From: Congzhengia minquanensis
Lineage (GTDB): Bacteria; Bacillota; Clostridia; UBA1381; UBA9506
NCBI RefSeq assembly: GCF_014384785.1
Contig: NZ_JACRSU010000002.1
Location: 62,001 to 126,000 of the forward strand
Direction: 5' to 3'
Length of the DNA: 64,000 nucleotides
Below are positions 35,833-44,778 of the stretch, in pieces (the first letter of the stretch is position 1; each line of letters opens with the position of its first letter). The notes under the pieces were generated by a model. It saw only the letters and a program-made list of their open reading frames with translations. It did no database searches and was not told the origin of the DNA. The translations under genes were made by a program, and so were the position numbers.

Positions 35833-38800
35833 CTATTCTCCGGTATAAGGTGAGAATGTAAATGTTCCGCCGCCTACATACACGCCCATGTATCCGGGGC
35901 CTCTTAAGGCATCTTTATCGTTGTCTAAATAGTCAACAATATTTTTTCCATTTACGGTTAAAATAATTCTAACACCGTCTTTTTCTTCAATCGTACCGGC
36001 CGTTACATGGTATGTCTTCCCATATTCTAAAATTTGTCCGTTATTCGGAACGCCGGGTCCGCCAACAGGATTGAATTCACTTGAGCCCAAGAACATGGTG
36101 CGCTGTCCGTTTTTAAATCTCTGCACTTCAATATGATCGGTTTTAAAGCCGATAAAATACAAATCACTTCCGGAAAATTCTTTATCTTTGTCCGGAATTT
36201 TAAAGCCCAGAGATGGCCAGCTGTGCGGATCGTCAATCTGCATATCAAAACTGTAGAGTCCATCTGCCAGTTTTTCTTTGGTGTAGCAGCTGTTGTTTCC
36301 TGTAACAACTACGCCTTTGCCGTCTGCTGATGCTTTCGCATTTTTCCAGTTTTCAGGATTAAAGAAATCGCCGGAAAGCTTTGTGCTCGGTAATTTCTCA
36401 GAACCCTCTTTTGAATAAGTGATAACATTTACCGGAATATCTTTTTCAACGGTTACACCGTCAACAGTAAATGCGCCATGAATGGTGGTGGTGCCTACTG
36501 CAAGCCCCTTAACGTTACCTTTTTCGTCCACTGTGGCAACATTTTCATCTTCTACGGTATATTTTACTTCTTCAATTGCCAAGCTTCTGCCGAATTTAGA
36601 AGTACCTTTCGGTGAAATGGTGGATTCAAAATCCTTGATAACTGTAAGGCCAGTCGTTGCAAGTTCTACAGTCTCCAACTCGTCGCCGCAGATAACGTCG
36701 ATTTCTTTTGTTCTGACAATACCGTCTGCCAAAACATTTACATAAACCTTAACGCGTCCTTCAGACAGAACAGAAATCTCACCTGTGTCGCTTACCGCTG
36801 CAACGGATGGATCTGAGCTTACATAGGTTACCTGATAGTCATCCGGTTTTGCAACAGACTGTTTGCGCCCAAATGCTTCAATTTCAATCTGCTTTTTCGC
36901 GCCTACTTTTGCGACAAATTCTTCCTGGTTTAAATTAAATCTCTGCACAGAAACAGGGTATTTTGCAAGATATTTTGCTTCAAGGCCAGCTTCATCAATA
37001 ATGTTCTGTGCTTCTTCCGGCCATTCGCCGTCAGCATAGACCATGGGTTCTTCAATGTTGTTAAAGGGAGATGCCAGGTTCTTCTCAGCAGTTGTAGAAT
37101 AATTGTTCCTTGCTGTGTTATAGCGAATGCTGGTTGTGTGGATATGAAGCCACTTGGGAACAGTTGGTGTTCCTCTGCCGTCAAAGTTCCATTTGTCAAC
37201 ATCGTTATAATCAATTACATTGTTCTCAATGAGCCAGAACGTAGACCCTTCATCAGGGTAAACAGAACCGTATGCGTTTCTGTCATTTTCAAAGTAGTTG
37301 TTACACCACTCGCTGGGGTTTTCATATGTGCCGCCTGTTGCACCCAAGGTATAAATCGGGCCGCCGTCATAAAGTTTACTGTTCATTACATCGTGAATAT
37401 AATTGTAATTCAGCTGAACTTTATAAAGACCGGTTCCTGCCTTTTCTTTATCTTCAGCATAAGTGCCCCAGCCGTAGCCGATGTGCATGCCGGAATAGTT
37501 TACGTTCGCAATTTCGTTATGGTTGATTTCCGTATATTTCGGCCAAGAAGCAGAAATGGCAGCAGAAGAACCATAATCAACACCAATGTCGTGCATATAG
37601 TTGTTGTTAATTCTGTTGTTAATGGTGTAATATTTATATTCTGTGGGCTTAATTTCTGTTTCGTAGTTGTCTCCGGGGCCGTTGCCCAAAGACACTGCCG
37701 TACCGGAAAGGTCCGCAAATTCATTGCCGATAACATCGCATTCCTGAATGGAATATCTCATCTGAAGCGCTGCAGCGCCAAGTTTTGAAAACTTGTTGTT
37801 GGTAAAATCGATATATCTTGCACATTTCACCAAAACAGCTGTTTCGGGAAGGCCGCCGTCAATGAAGTTGTTCTGTCCGTCGTTATAGCCCTTTTCATCG
37901 TTAGGACGCAGCCAAGTTGTATAAGCAAATTCAACATCATCAAAGGTAATGTTGTGAATCGGCTTGTCGGCCGTTCCTTCCAGCGTCAGCATTCTTTCGC
38001 CTTCCGGAATGGTTGCAACCATGGTTTTCGGGTCTTCAAAGCTTCTCGGAATGTAGTAAAGATAACCGTCTGTGCTGTCGATATACCATTCACCAGGCAT
38101 ATCCAAAAGCTCATAGGCGTTTTCATACCAGTGAGGCGCTTTCCACGGGGTGTTGTCGCTATTGTTCGACCAGCCCGGCTGATCCATAACGATTTTCGCT
38201 CTGCCTTCTTCAACCGTTACATCAGACACGCCGCAGCGGGGCTGTGTCCAGTTTGAGTACGTAACAAATTCCAAGTCTTTAATATTCTTGTAATCTGCCA
38301 AGAACGTGTCATCAGAATAGAAGCCAAAGTCCGTCATTTCAGCGTTTGTCAGCTCGCCTGCGCTCTTTGCACGGATTGCACGCACATCATTTATAAATAC
38401 CTGTCTGGACTGAATGTCGCCCACTTTGGTTTTATAAATGTTTAAGTCTGCATCCGCAAGCTCAAAGCCTGAAAAATGTTTGCCCATCATCAGCTGTGCC
38501 TTGCCTTCGCCGTAAGAAGTGTAAACGACGTTATAGCCGTTTGAACCGGATTCGTCCTCGCCCATTTTAATTTCTTCAGAAATATAATGGTCGCCGGCCT
38601 TTAGGAAAACAAAAAGATGGTTTTCCATATCGTCATTATTTGCCTTCACAAGCTCGCGTGCCGCATTGATAGAAGCAACAGGAGCGTTTTTCGTGCCGTC
38701 ATTTTTGTCGTCGCCGTTTTCGGGGTCAACATAAATAGCAAGCCTGTCGCCGATTTCAATGGTACGAACCAAAAGCTCGCTTGCTTCTGCTCTGGTTAAG

Positions 38801-39462
38801 GTTGCCTGCGGCTTAAAGCTTCCGTCGGGATAGCCTGCCAAAAGTCCGAATGAGAATGCTTTTGCCACGCCGTCTTTTGCATAAGCCGAGATGCTGTCGC
38901 TGTCTGTAAAGGAAACAGCCGCACTGTCAGCCTTTGCATCTTTTGATTCTGCTGCTTTTGCAATTATTAAAGAAGCGTCTTCTCTTGTGATGTCTTTATC
39001 TGGAGAAAAATTGCCGTCTGTAAACAACGCTGCATCCAAAAGACCGTTTACATTTGCCGTTTCTATGGTGTCTGCAAACCATTTGTCAGCTGTAATGTCT
39101 TTTGCGCAGCCGGCATATTTTGTTGCTTCCAATCTGAGTGCATTTACCGCCATTGTAACAAATTCTGCCCTTGTTACATTCTTTTCAGGCAGAAATTTTC
39201 CATCGCCTACGCCCTGCACATATTTGCCGGCAGCAAGCATTTTTACAGTTGGTGTTACCCAATGGTCTCCCAGATCTGCAAAAGAAATATCCTCAATTTC
39301 TTTTGCTTCTGGAAGAAGATTGTCCTTTTCAGCAAGCGGCTCGGTGCTTGTCTTGTCTGCATTTGGCGCTTCCACCTGGGCAGTTGCAGTTAAAAACACA
39401 CCCGAGGTTGCAAGCATAGACAACGATACCAGCAGAGCCAACACTTTTTTTGTCTTTCTCAT
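35833..39462 (-). CDS. SLH-anchored cell-surface beta-helix protein with Big2-like and lectin-like domains
   Basis: The 1209-residue protein has a signal peptide (1-28, LALLVSLSMLATSGVFLTAT), then three SLH repeats (about 58-235; EKNVTRAEFVTMAVNALRL, NFSPDKDITREDASLI, SFKPQATLTRAEASELL) that tether proteins to wall polymers. A beta-helix domain (about 243-800) opens IYVDPENGDDKNDGT and shares SRQVFINDVRAIRAKSAGEL and YPDEGSTFWLIENNVID with the three paralogues at 11803-23892. Two Big2-like domains (about 810-985) and a C-terminal concanavalin-like domain (about 1000-1209) follow. Probable surface enzyme on plant or host glycans. Its promoter diverges from the microcompartment operon. ATG has GGAGG upstream. 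Confidence 0.85.
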   Translation of the reverse strand: MRKTKKVLALLVSLSMLATSGVFLTATAQVEAPNADKTSTEPLAEKDNLLPEAKEIEDISFADLGDHWVTPTVKMLAAGKYVQGVGDGKFLPEKNVTRAEFVTMAVNALRLEATKYAGCAKDITADKWFADTIETANVNGLLDAALFTDGNFSPDKDITREDASLIIAKAAESKDAKADSAAVSFTDSDSISAYAKDGVAKAFSFGLLAGYPDGSFKPQATLTRAEASELLVRTIEIGDRLAIYVDPENGDDKNDGTKNAPVASINAARELVKANNDDMENHLFVFLKAGDHYISEEIKMGEDESGSNGYNVVYTSYGEGKAQLMMGKHFSGFELADADLNIYKTKVGDIQSRQVFINDVRAIRAKSAGELTNAEMTDFGFYSDDTFLADYKNIKDLEFVTYSNWTQPRCGVSDVTVEEGRAKIVMDQPGWSNNSDNTPWKAPHWYENAYELLDMPGEWYIDSTDGYLYYIPRSFEDPKTMVATIPEGERMLTLEGTADKPIHNITFDDVEFAYTTWLRPNDEKGYNDGQNNFIDGGLPETAVLVKCARYIDFTNNKFSKLGAAALQMRYSIQECDVIGNEFADLSGTAVSLGNGPGDNYETEIKPTEYKYYTINNRINNNYMHDIGVDYGSSAAISASWPKYTEINHNEIANVNYSGMHIGYGWGTYAEDKEKAGTGLYKVQLNYNYIHDVMNSKLYDGGPIYTLGATGGTYENPSEWCNNYFENDRNAYGSVYPDEGSTFWLIENNVIDYNDVDKWNFDGRGTPTVPKWLHIHTTSIRYNTARNNYSTTAEKNLASPFNNIEEPMVYADGEWPEEAQNIIDEAGLEAKYLAKYPVSVQRFNLNQEEFVAKVGAKKQIEIEAFGRKQSVAKPDDYQVTYVSSDPSVAAVSDTGEISVLSEGRVKVYVNVLADGIVRTKEIDVICGDELETVELATTGLTVIKDFESTISPKGTSKFGRSLAIEEVKYTVEDENVATVDEKGNVKGLAVGTTTIHGAFTVDGVTVEKDIPVNVITYSKEGSEKLPSTKLSGDFFNPENWKNAKASADGKGVVVTGNNSCYTKEKLADGLYSFDMQIDDPHSWPSLGFKIPDKDKEFSGSDLYFIGFKTDHIEVQRFKNGQRTMFLGSSEFNPVGGPGVPNNGQILEYGKTYHVTAGTIEEKDGVRIILTVNGKNIVDYLDNDKDALRGPGYMGVYVGGGTFTFSPYTGE

Positions 39463-39521
39463 TCTCTTACCTCCATTTAAGTAAATTGACTTTTGGAATT
39501 AAAGCTACCAAAATATAGTTT

Positions 39522-39550
39522 ATTATACCACTGTTAAAATATAATTACAA
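39522..39550 (-). promoter_or_regulatory. Sigma-A promoter for the SLH beta-helix gene
   Basis: On the minus strand TTGTAA (39545-39550), 17 bp, TATAAT (39522-39527) with TGG before it. This lies in the 298-bp divergent region 39463-39760; the rest of that region is AT-rich, with the HAD-gene promoter near its right end and nothing else recognised. Confidence 0.7.
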
Positions 39551-39693
39551 GATCTTTATTCAAATATATTATTTATTACCAAAATTTTTTTTTATTTTTG
39601 TGCAGATTTTACATTTACACATTGCGGCAATCTTTGTTTTTCTGCGTTTGTTTTATTTTTTCATTTTTTTCTTTTTTATTTCTGTGTTTTTGC

Positions 39694-39722
39694 TTGACAA
39701 ACAATTCAATTTGCGGTATGAT
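39694..39722 (+). promoter_or_regulatory. Sigma-A promoter at the head of the microcompartment operon
   Basis: TTGACA (39694-39699), 17 bp, TATGAT (39717-39722), 38 bp upstream of the HAD gene. Its -10 and downstream bases resemble the promoter at 44689. Confidence 0.75.
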
Positions 39723-39760
39723 AGTAATGTAAATAAAGCTGGGCGAAATGGAGGAATTGT

Positions 39761-40525
39761 ATGGATCATCCGAAAATCCGATTGGTTCTGTGCGACGTTG
39801 ACGGCACGCTGCTTGACAAAGGGCAAACAGTCGTATCGAGCGCAGTGTTTCATACAATTCGACAGTCCGTGTCCTGCGGCGTCCAATTTGTTATTGCCAG
39901 CGGAAGAAGTTACCCGGATTTAAAATCCCTATTTGCACCTGTTGTAAGCATCGTTTCCTTTATTTGTTGCGACGGGGCTCTGGCAGTGAAAAATGGTGGT
40001 ATTTTGTATCAGGCCACTCTTGAAAAAGCTGTTGTGAACACTTTATTCGATAAAATAGCACTTTCCGGACAGGAGTCCCTTGTGATTTACGGACGCGACC
40101 ACACTTACTGTTTTGGCAATAATGACTTATTTAAAACTTCAACGCCGGTCACTTCAATAAACGAAGTTTATGGCAATGTTTATAAGCTGGCGTTTTTTAA
40201 GTTCTCTGACCAAACGAAGCAGGCGGTAAGAAGCTTTGCCGCTAAATCGAGACAGCTTTCCGAAATTTATGCCGACAGTTCCTGGACAGAATTTGTTGCT
40301 TTTGGAACAGACAAAGGCTCTGCTGCGGCTGCCCTGCAAAAACAGTGGGACATTTCGTCCCTTGAAACTGCAGCATTCGGAGACAATACAAACGATTTCG
40401 GCATGCTTCGTCAAGCCAGACTCAGTTTTGCCTCCCCGGCGGCAGTATCCGACATCAAGCGAATGTGCAAATTTCAGACAACCAGCGTAACGGACGAAAT
40501 TTTAAATATATTACGAGAAAGGTGA
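39761..40525 (+). CDS. Cof-type HAD-superfamily phosphatase
   Basis: The 254-residue protein is a HAD hydrolase with a C2 cap. Motif I is LVLCDVDGTLLDKG (Asp12 and Asp14), motif II lies in FVIASGRSYPDLKSL, and motifs III/IV are in the Lys of FGTDKGSAAAAL and AAFGDNTNDFGML. Family members dephosphorylate sugar phosphates or cofactors; specificity cannot be read from sequence. It is the first gene after the microcompartment promoter and ends 5 bp before the glycyl radical enzyme ATG, so the dehydratase ribosome site lies inside its 3' end and the two are coupled. Role in the pathway is unproven. Confidence 0.85.
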   Translation: MDHPKIRLVLCDVDGTLLDKGQTVVSSAVFHTIRQSVSCGVQFVIASGRSYPDLKSLFAPVVSIVSFICCDGALAVKNGGILYQATLEKAVVNTLFDKIALSGQESLVIYGRDHTYCFGNNDLFKTSTPVTSINEVYGNVYKLAFFKFSDQTKQAVRSFAAKSRQLSEIYADSSWTEFVAFGTDKGSAAAALQKQWDISSLETAAFGDNTNDFGMLRQARLSFASPAAVSDIKRMCKFQTTSVTDEILNILRER

Positions 40526-40530
40526 ACGCT

Positions 40531-43053
40531 ATGAGCAAGTACACAATTAGAAACACTCCCAAAACAGACCGAATCACGCGGCTTGTAAACCACCTATTTG
40601 AAAAAATGCCGCAGGTGGAAAGTGAACGCGCCGTTTTAGTAACGGAATCTTATAAACAAACGGAAAACCTTCCAATTATTTTAAGAAGGTCGCGGGCGTT
40701 CCGCCATATATTAGAAAACATCCCCATTGTTATCCGGCCAGATGAACTGGTAGTGGGCAGCGCCACAAAAGCGCCCAGAAGCTGTCAGACTTTTCCTGAG
40801 TTTTCCTTTGAGTGGCTGGAGGCAGAATTTGATACCATTGAAAAAAGAACAGCAGACCCGTTCTATATTTCAGAGGACACAAAGAAGGCGCTTTCCTCTG
40901 CCAACCAATATTGGAAAGGCAAAACCACGAGCGAGCTTGCAACCTCATTAATGAACCCAAGAACACTCACTGCCATGGAACACAACATGTTTACTCCCGG
41001 AAACTATTTTTATAACGGTATCGGCCACGTCACAGTGAAATATGACGAGGTACTTGCCGTTGGATTCCGCGGGATTATTGAGCGTGCAAAAAACGAATTG
41101 GAACATTGCAATGTAGGCGATGAAAACTATGCAGAAAAAAGCACGTTTTTAGAAGCGGTTATTGAAAGCTGCGAGGCGGTTATTACCTATGCAAAACGGT
41201 ATGCCCGGCTGGCGTTAAAAGAGGCTGAAACATGCACAGATGAAGCGCGCAAGCTGGAGCTTTTGCTCATTGCACACAACTGCGCAACCGTTCCGGAAAA
41301 CGGCGCAAACAGTTTTTATGAAGCCTGTCAGTCGTTTTGGTTTGTGCAGATGCTTTTGCAGACGGAATCCAGCGGACACTCTATCTCCCCGGGCAGATTC
41401 GACCAGTATATGTATCCTTATTATGAAAAGGATTTAAAAAGCGGCGCCCTGACGCCAGAATTTGCCCAGGAATTAATAGATTGTATCTGGGTGAAGCTGA
41501 ACGATTTAAACAAAGCCCGCGATGCAGCCTCAGCCGAAGGGTTTGCGGGATATAGCCTGTTCCAAAATCTGATTGTGGGTGGGCAGTCTGCCCCGGGGGT
41601 TGACGCCACCAACGATTTGTCCTTTATGTGTATTGAAGCGTCGAAACACGTGATGCTTCCCCAGCCGTCCCTTTCCATTCGTATTTGGAACGGCACCCCC
41701 CAGGATTTGATGATGAAGGCCGCCGATCTCACCCGCACGGGAATTGGCCTGCCGGCTTATTATAACGACGAAGTGATTATTCCAGCTCTCATTAACCGCG
41801 GCTTGACCATGGAAGATGCGGTAGACTACAACATCATTGGCTGTGTTGAACCCCAAAAGGCCGGTAAAACCGATGGCTGGCACGACGCGGCGTTCTTTAA
41901 CATGTGCCGCCCGTTAGAGCTAGTGTTCTCCCGCGGTATGGACAAAGGCGTGCAGGTGGGGCCGAAAACAAAATGCATTGCCGAAATGACTACTTTTGAC
42001 GAATTCTACAGCGCCTATAAAGCACAGATGAACGATATGATTAGCCTGTTGGTAAACGCAGACAACTCTATTGATGTGGCCCACGCAAAACGCTGCCCGC
42101 TTCCATTCTTGTCCTCTATGGTAGACGACTGCATTGCACGTGGAAAATCTGTTCAGGAGGGCGGTGCAATTTATAACTTTACCGGCCCCCAGGGGTTTGG
42201 TATTGCCAATATGGCGGACTCGCTGTACGCCATTAAAACGCTTGTGTTTGAGGAAAAGAAGTTTACCCTTCTAGAGTTAAAGGAAGCGCTTGACCACAAC
42301 TTTGGAGAATCTGCTTCTGAAAAACAGGTGGAGGAAATTACTGTAAAAATCGCTGAAGAGCTTGCCAAAAACGGTAAAACGGTTGACGACCGAGCCATTC
42401 AGGAAATCATTGAAACGGTGAAAGCCGCATCGGCCAGTGGCGACGGTGCAAAATACAAGAAAATAAAAGAAATGATTGACGAAGTTCCCAAATTCGGCAA
42501 TGACATTCCTGAAGTAGACGAATTTGCACGGGACGTTGCATATACCTATACAAGACCGTTAGAAACCTATAAAAATCCCCGCGGCGGAATTTTCCAGGCC
42601 GGGCTCTACCCCGTTTCTGCCAACGTGCCTCTGGGTGCGCAAACAGGAGCAACGCCGGACGGACGTTTGGCCAATACCCCGGTTGCCGACGGTGTTTCAC
42701 CCTCTGCCGGAAAAGATACCCACGGCCCAACCGCTGCCTGCAACTCTGTTTCTAAACTTGATCACTTCATTGCGTCAAACGGCACGCTGTTTAATATGAA
42801 GTTTCACCCCTCGGCTTTAAAGGGACAGTCTGGCTTAGAGGCCTTTTGTGCACTGGTGCGGGCCTATTTTGACCAAAAGGGAAGCCACATTCAGTTTAAC
42901 GTGGTAGACCGCGCAACACTTTTAGACGCGCAGAAAAATCCTGAAAAATATAAAGGTTTGGTTGTCCGTGTGGCCGGCTACAGTGCACTGTTCACCACCC
43001 TTTCAAAATCACTGCAGGACGATATTATTAAAAGAACGGAACAAGGGATGTGA
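40531..43053 (+). CDS. Glycyl radical diol dehydratase (B12-independent propanediol/glycerol dehydratase type)
   Basis: The 840-residue enzyme has the catalytic Cys438 with Glu440 in YNIIGCVEPQKAGKT and the radical Gly816 in VRVAGYSALFTTLS near the C-terminus. The GCVE motif marks the diol-dehydratase and choline-lyase branch of the family rather than pyruvate formate-lyase; the microcompartment genes around it (aldolase, PduL, PduS) favour 1,2-propanediol dehydration to propionaldehyde. It is oxygen-sensitive and needs the adjacent activase. The ATG at 40531 has GAAAGGTG upstream. No encapsulation helix is evident at its N-terminus, so it may enter the shell by another route. Confidence 0.9.
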   Translation: MSKYTIRNTPKTDRITRLVNHLFEKMPQVESERAVLVTESYKQTENLPIILRRSRAFRHILENIPIVIRPDELVVGSATKAPRSCQTFPEFSFEWLEAEFDTIEKRTADPFYISEDTKKALSSANQYWKGKTTSELATSLMNPRTLTAMEHNMFTPGNYFYNGIGHVTVKYDEVLAVGFRGIIERAKNELEHCNVGDENYAEKSTFLEAVIESCEAVITYAKRYARLALKEAETCTDEARKLELLLIAHNCATVPENGANSFYEACQSFWFVQMLLQTESSGHSISPGRFDQYMYPYYEKDLKSGALTPEFAQELIDCIWVKLNDLNKARDAASAEGFAGYSLFQNLIVGGQSAPGVDATNDLSFMCIEASKHVMLPQPSLSIRIWNGTPQDLMMKAADLTRTGIGLPAYYNDEVIIPALINRGLTMEDAVDYNIIGCVEPQKAGKTDGWHDAAFFNMCRPLELVFSRGMDKGVQVGPKTKCIAEMTTFDEFYSAYKAQMNDMISLLVNADNSIDVAHAKRCPLPFLSSMVDDCIARGKSVQEGGAIYNFTGPQGFGIANMADSLYAIKTLVFEEKKFTLLELKEALDHNFGESASEKQVEEITVKIAEELAKNGKTVDDRAIQEIIETVKAASASGDGAKYKKIKEMIDEVPKFGNDIPEVDEFARDVAYTYTRPLETYKNPRGGIFQAGLYPVSANVPLGAQTGATPDGRLANTPVADGVSPSAGKDTHGPTAACNSVSKLDHFIASNGTLFNMKFHPSALKGQSGLEAFCALVRAYFDQKGSHIQFNVVDRATLLDAQKNPEKYKGLVVRVAGYSALFTTLSKSLQDDIIKRTEQGM

Positions 43054-43057
43054 TAGG

Positions 43058-43843
43058 ATGAGTCTTTACGATACCAAGGGCAGGATCTTTGATATTCAAA
43101 GATTTTCAGTTCACGATGGTCCCGGAATTAGAACCATTGTGTTTCTAAAGGGCTGTGTCCTCCGCTGCAAATGGTGCTGCAATCCCGAATCCCAAAGCTT
43201 TGCCGTTGAGGAAATGTCGCTGGGCGGCAAGTTGAAAACCGTTGGACGGGACGTTACCGTAGGCGAGGTTATGGAAACGGTGAAACGTGACATGCCGTAT
43301 TACAGGCGGTCTGGCGGTGGCCTGACGCTATCCGGCGGCGAGTCTTTGTGCCAGCCCGATTTTGCTGTGGCGCTCCTTAGGGCTTCGAAAGAATACAGCA
43401 TTAACACGGCAATGGAGTCCACAGGGTTTGCAAAGTTTGATGTAATTGAGCAATATCTTCCCTATTTGGATTTATACCTTATGGATATTAAGCATATGAA
43501 CTCAAAAAAGCACGAACAGTTTACATCGCGGCCCAACGAACTGATTTTAGAAAATGCAAAGAAAATCGCAGAAAAAGCAAAGCAACTGATTATCCGCGTA
43601 CCGGTTGTTCCTACTTTTAACGATACGGAAAGCGAAATTTTGGAAATTGCCAGATTTGCGGCAAGCCTTCCGAATGTAAACGAGTTGCACCTGCTCCCCT
43701 ATCACCGTTTGGGACAGGACAAATATAAAGGATTGGGGCGCACTTATGAACTGCCGGAGCTGCTACCTCCCGCCGATGAAAAGATGCAGCGGCTGCTTGC
43801 AAAAGCCAAAACCACAGGCTTAAAGTGCCAGATAGGAGGCTGA
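43058..43843 (+). CDS. Glycyl radical enzyme activase (radical SAM)
   Basis: The 261-residue activase makes the glycyl radical on the dehydratase, using S-adenosylmethionine. It begins MSLYDTKGRIFDIQRFSVHD followed by GPGIRTIVFLKGC; the radical SAM cluster is Cys33, Cys37 and Cys40 (CVLRCKWCC), and GGGLTLSGGES follows shortly. It lacks the eight-cysteine ferredoxin insert that many non-pyruvate-formate-lyase activases carry between these two motifs, so its architecture is like PflA. The ATG is 4 bp after the dehydratase stop. The start at 43058 is chosen over an upstream in-frame ATG that overlaps the dehydratase. Confidence 0.92.
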   Translation: MSLYDTKGRIFDIQRFSVHDGPGIRTIVFLKGCVLRCKWCCNPESQSFAVEEMSLGGKLKTVGRDVTVGEVMETVKRDMPYYRRSGGGLTLSGGESLCQPDFAVALLRASKEYSINTAMESTGFAKFDVIEQYLPYLDLYLMDIKHMNSKKHEQFTSRPNELILENAKKIAEKAKQLIIRVPVVPTFNDTESEILEIARFAASLPNVNELHLLPYHRLGQDKYKGLGRTYELPELLPPADEKMQRLLAKAKTTGLKCQIGG

Positions 43844-43846
43844 CAA

Positions 43847-44224
43847 ATGTCTGATACTGAAATTTTAAACTTAAAAGATAAAATGCGGATTATTCAGGAG
43901 ATTGTTCCGGGAAAGCAAATTACCATTGCCCACATCATTGCAAATCCTGACAAAATTTTATATCAGAAACTGGGACTTGACCCCAGCGTGGACTATTCAA
44001 AATCCGCCATCGGCATTGTAACCATCTCCCCGGCAGAAACGGCAATTATCATTGCCGACATTGCCACAAAATCCTCCGGTGCTGAAATTGGGTTTGTAGA
44101 CCGGTTCAGCGGAACGCTGATTATCACCGGAACGGTATCAGAGGTAGAATCCGCTTTAAGAGCACTCTGTGATTACTCCAAAGATGTTCTAGGCTTTACC
44201 GTCTGCGACATTTCTAAAACGTAA
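43847..44224 (+). CDS. pduU: PduU/EutS-like microcompartment shell protein (permuted BMC-H)
   Basis: The 125-residue protein has a short polar N-terminal segment and then MRIIQEIVPGKQITIAHIIA, the signature of the circularly permuted BMC fold of PduU and EutS, and IGIVTISPAETAIIIADIAT. In those proteins the N-terminal segment forms a small beta-barrel cap over the hexamer pore. AGGAGG precedes the ATG, 3 bp after the activase. Probable minor shell facet. Confidence 0.88.
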   Translation: MSDTEILNLKDKMRIIQEIVPGKQITIAHIIANPDKILYQKLGLDPSVDYSKSAIGIVTISPAETAIIIADIATKSSGAEIGFVDRFSGTLIITGTVSEVESALRALCDYSKDVLGFTVCDISKT

Positions 44225-44229
44225 CCGCC

Positions 44230-44652
44230 ATGAGAAAAATTATTTTAATCGGCAGAAGCGAATGCGGCAAAACAACGCTGACACAGGCGCTTATGGGAAA
44301 AAAAATTGAATACCAGAAAACCCAGTCCATCTGTAACGAAAATTTGGTAATTGACACGCCGGGAGAATATATTCAGACAAAAATGCTGGCGGGCGCCATT
44401 GCGCTCTATTCCTATGAAGCGGATATTGTTGGCCTGCTGCTTTCCGCCACGGAGCCGTTTTCCCTTTACAGTCCCAACATTACAGGACAGTCAACAAGGG
44501 AGGTTATCGGAATTGTTACCAAAATAGACCACAAAAACGCAGATTCCCACCGTGCAGAGCGCTGGCTTAGGCTCTGCGGCTGCAAAAAGGTGTTTTGTGT
44601 AAGCGCCTACACCGGCGAAGGAATCTGTGAACTATTAAATTATTTGTCATAA
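44230..44652 (+). CDS. pduV: PduV/EutP-like small GTPase
   Basis: The 140-residue Ras-like protein has the P-loop GRSECGKTTLTQAL (residues 8-21), the switch DTPGEY and the guanine-specificity motif TKIDHKNAD. PduV and EutP are microcompartment-associated proteins proposed to link compartments to the cytoskeleton or to hydrolyse nucleotide; the function is not settled. The ribosome site is weak. It ends the first part of the operon, 36 bp before a new promoter. Confidence 0.88.
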   Translation: MRKIILIGRSECGKTTLTQALMGKKIEYQKTQSICNENLVIDTPGEYIQTKMLAGAIALYSYEADIVGLLLSATEPFSLYSPNITGQSTREVIGIVTKIDHKNADSHRAERWLRLCGCKKVFCVSAYTGEGICELLNYLS

Positions 44653-44688
44653 AAACAGATAAACCCACAAAAAACCACAGAAAAACAC

Positions 44689-44717
44689 TTGACATCTATG
44701 ATGCCATATGGTATGAT
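44689..44717 (+). promoter_or_regulatory. Second promoter inside the microcompartment locus
   Basis: TTGACA (44689-44694), 17 bp, TATGAT (44712-44717) preceded by TGG. It lies about 60 bp before the aldolase start and would drive the aldolase-to-deoR block separately. Confidence 0.75.
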
Positions 44718-44778
44718 TATAATGTAAAGAAAAGTTATTAAAATAAAACCAAAAAGAAACAAAAAAGGAGAAATGAAC

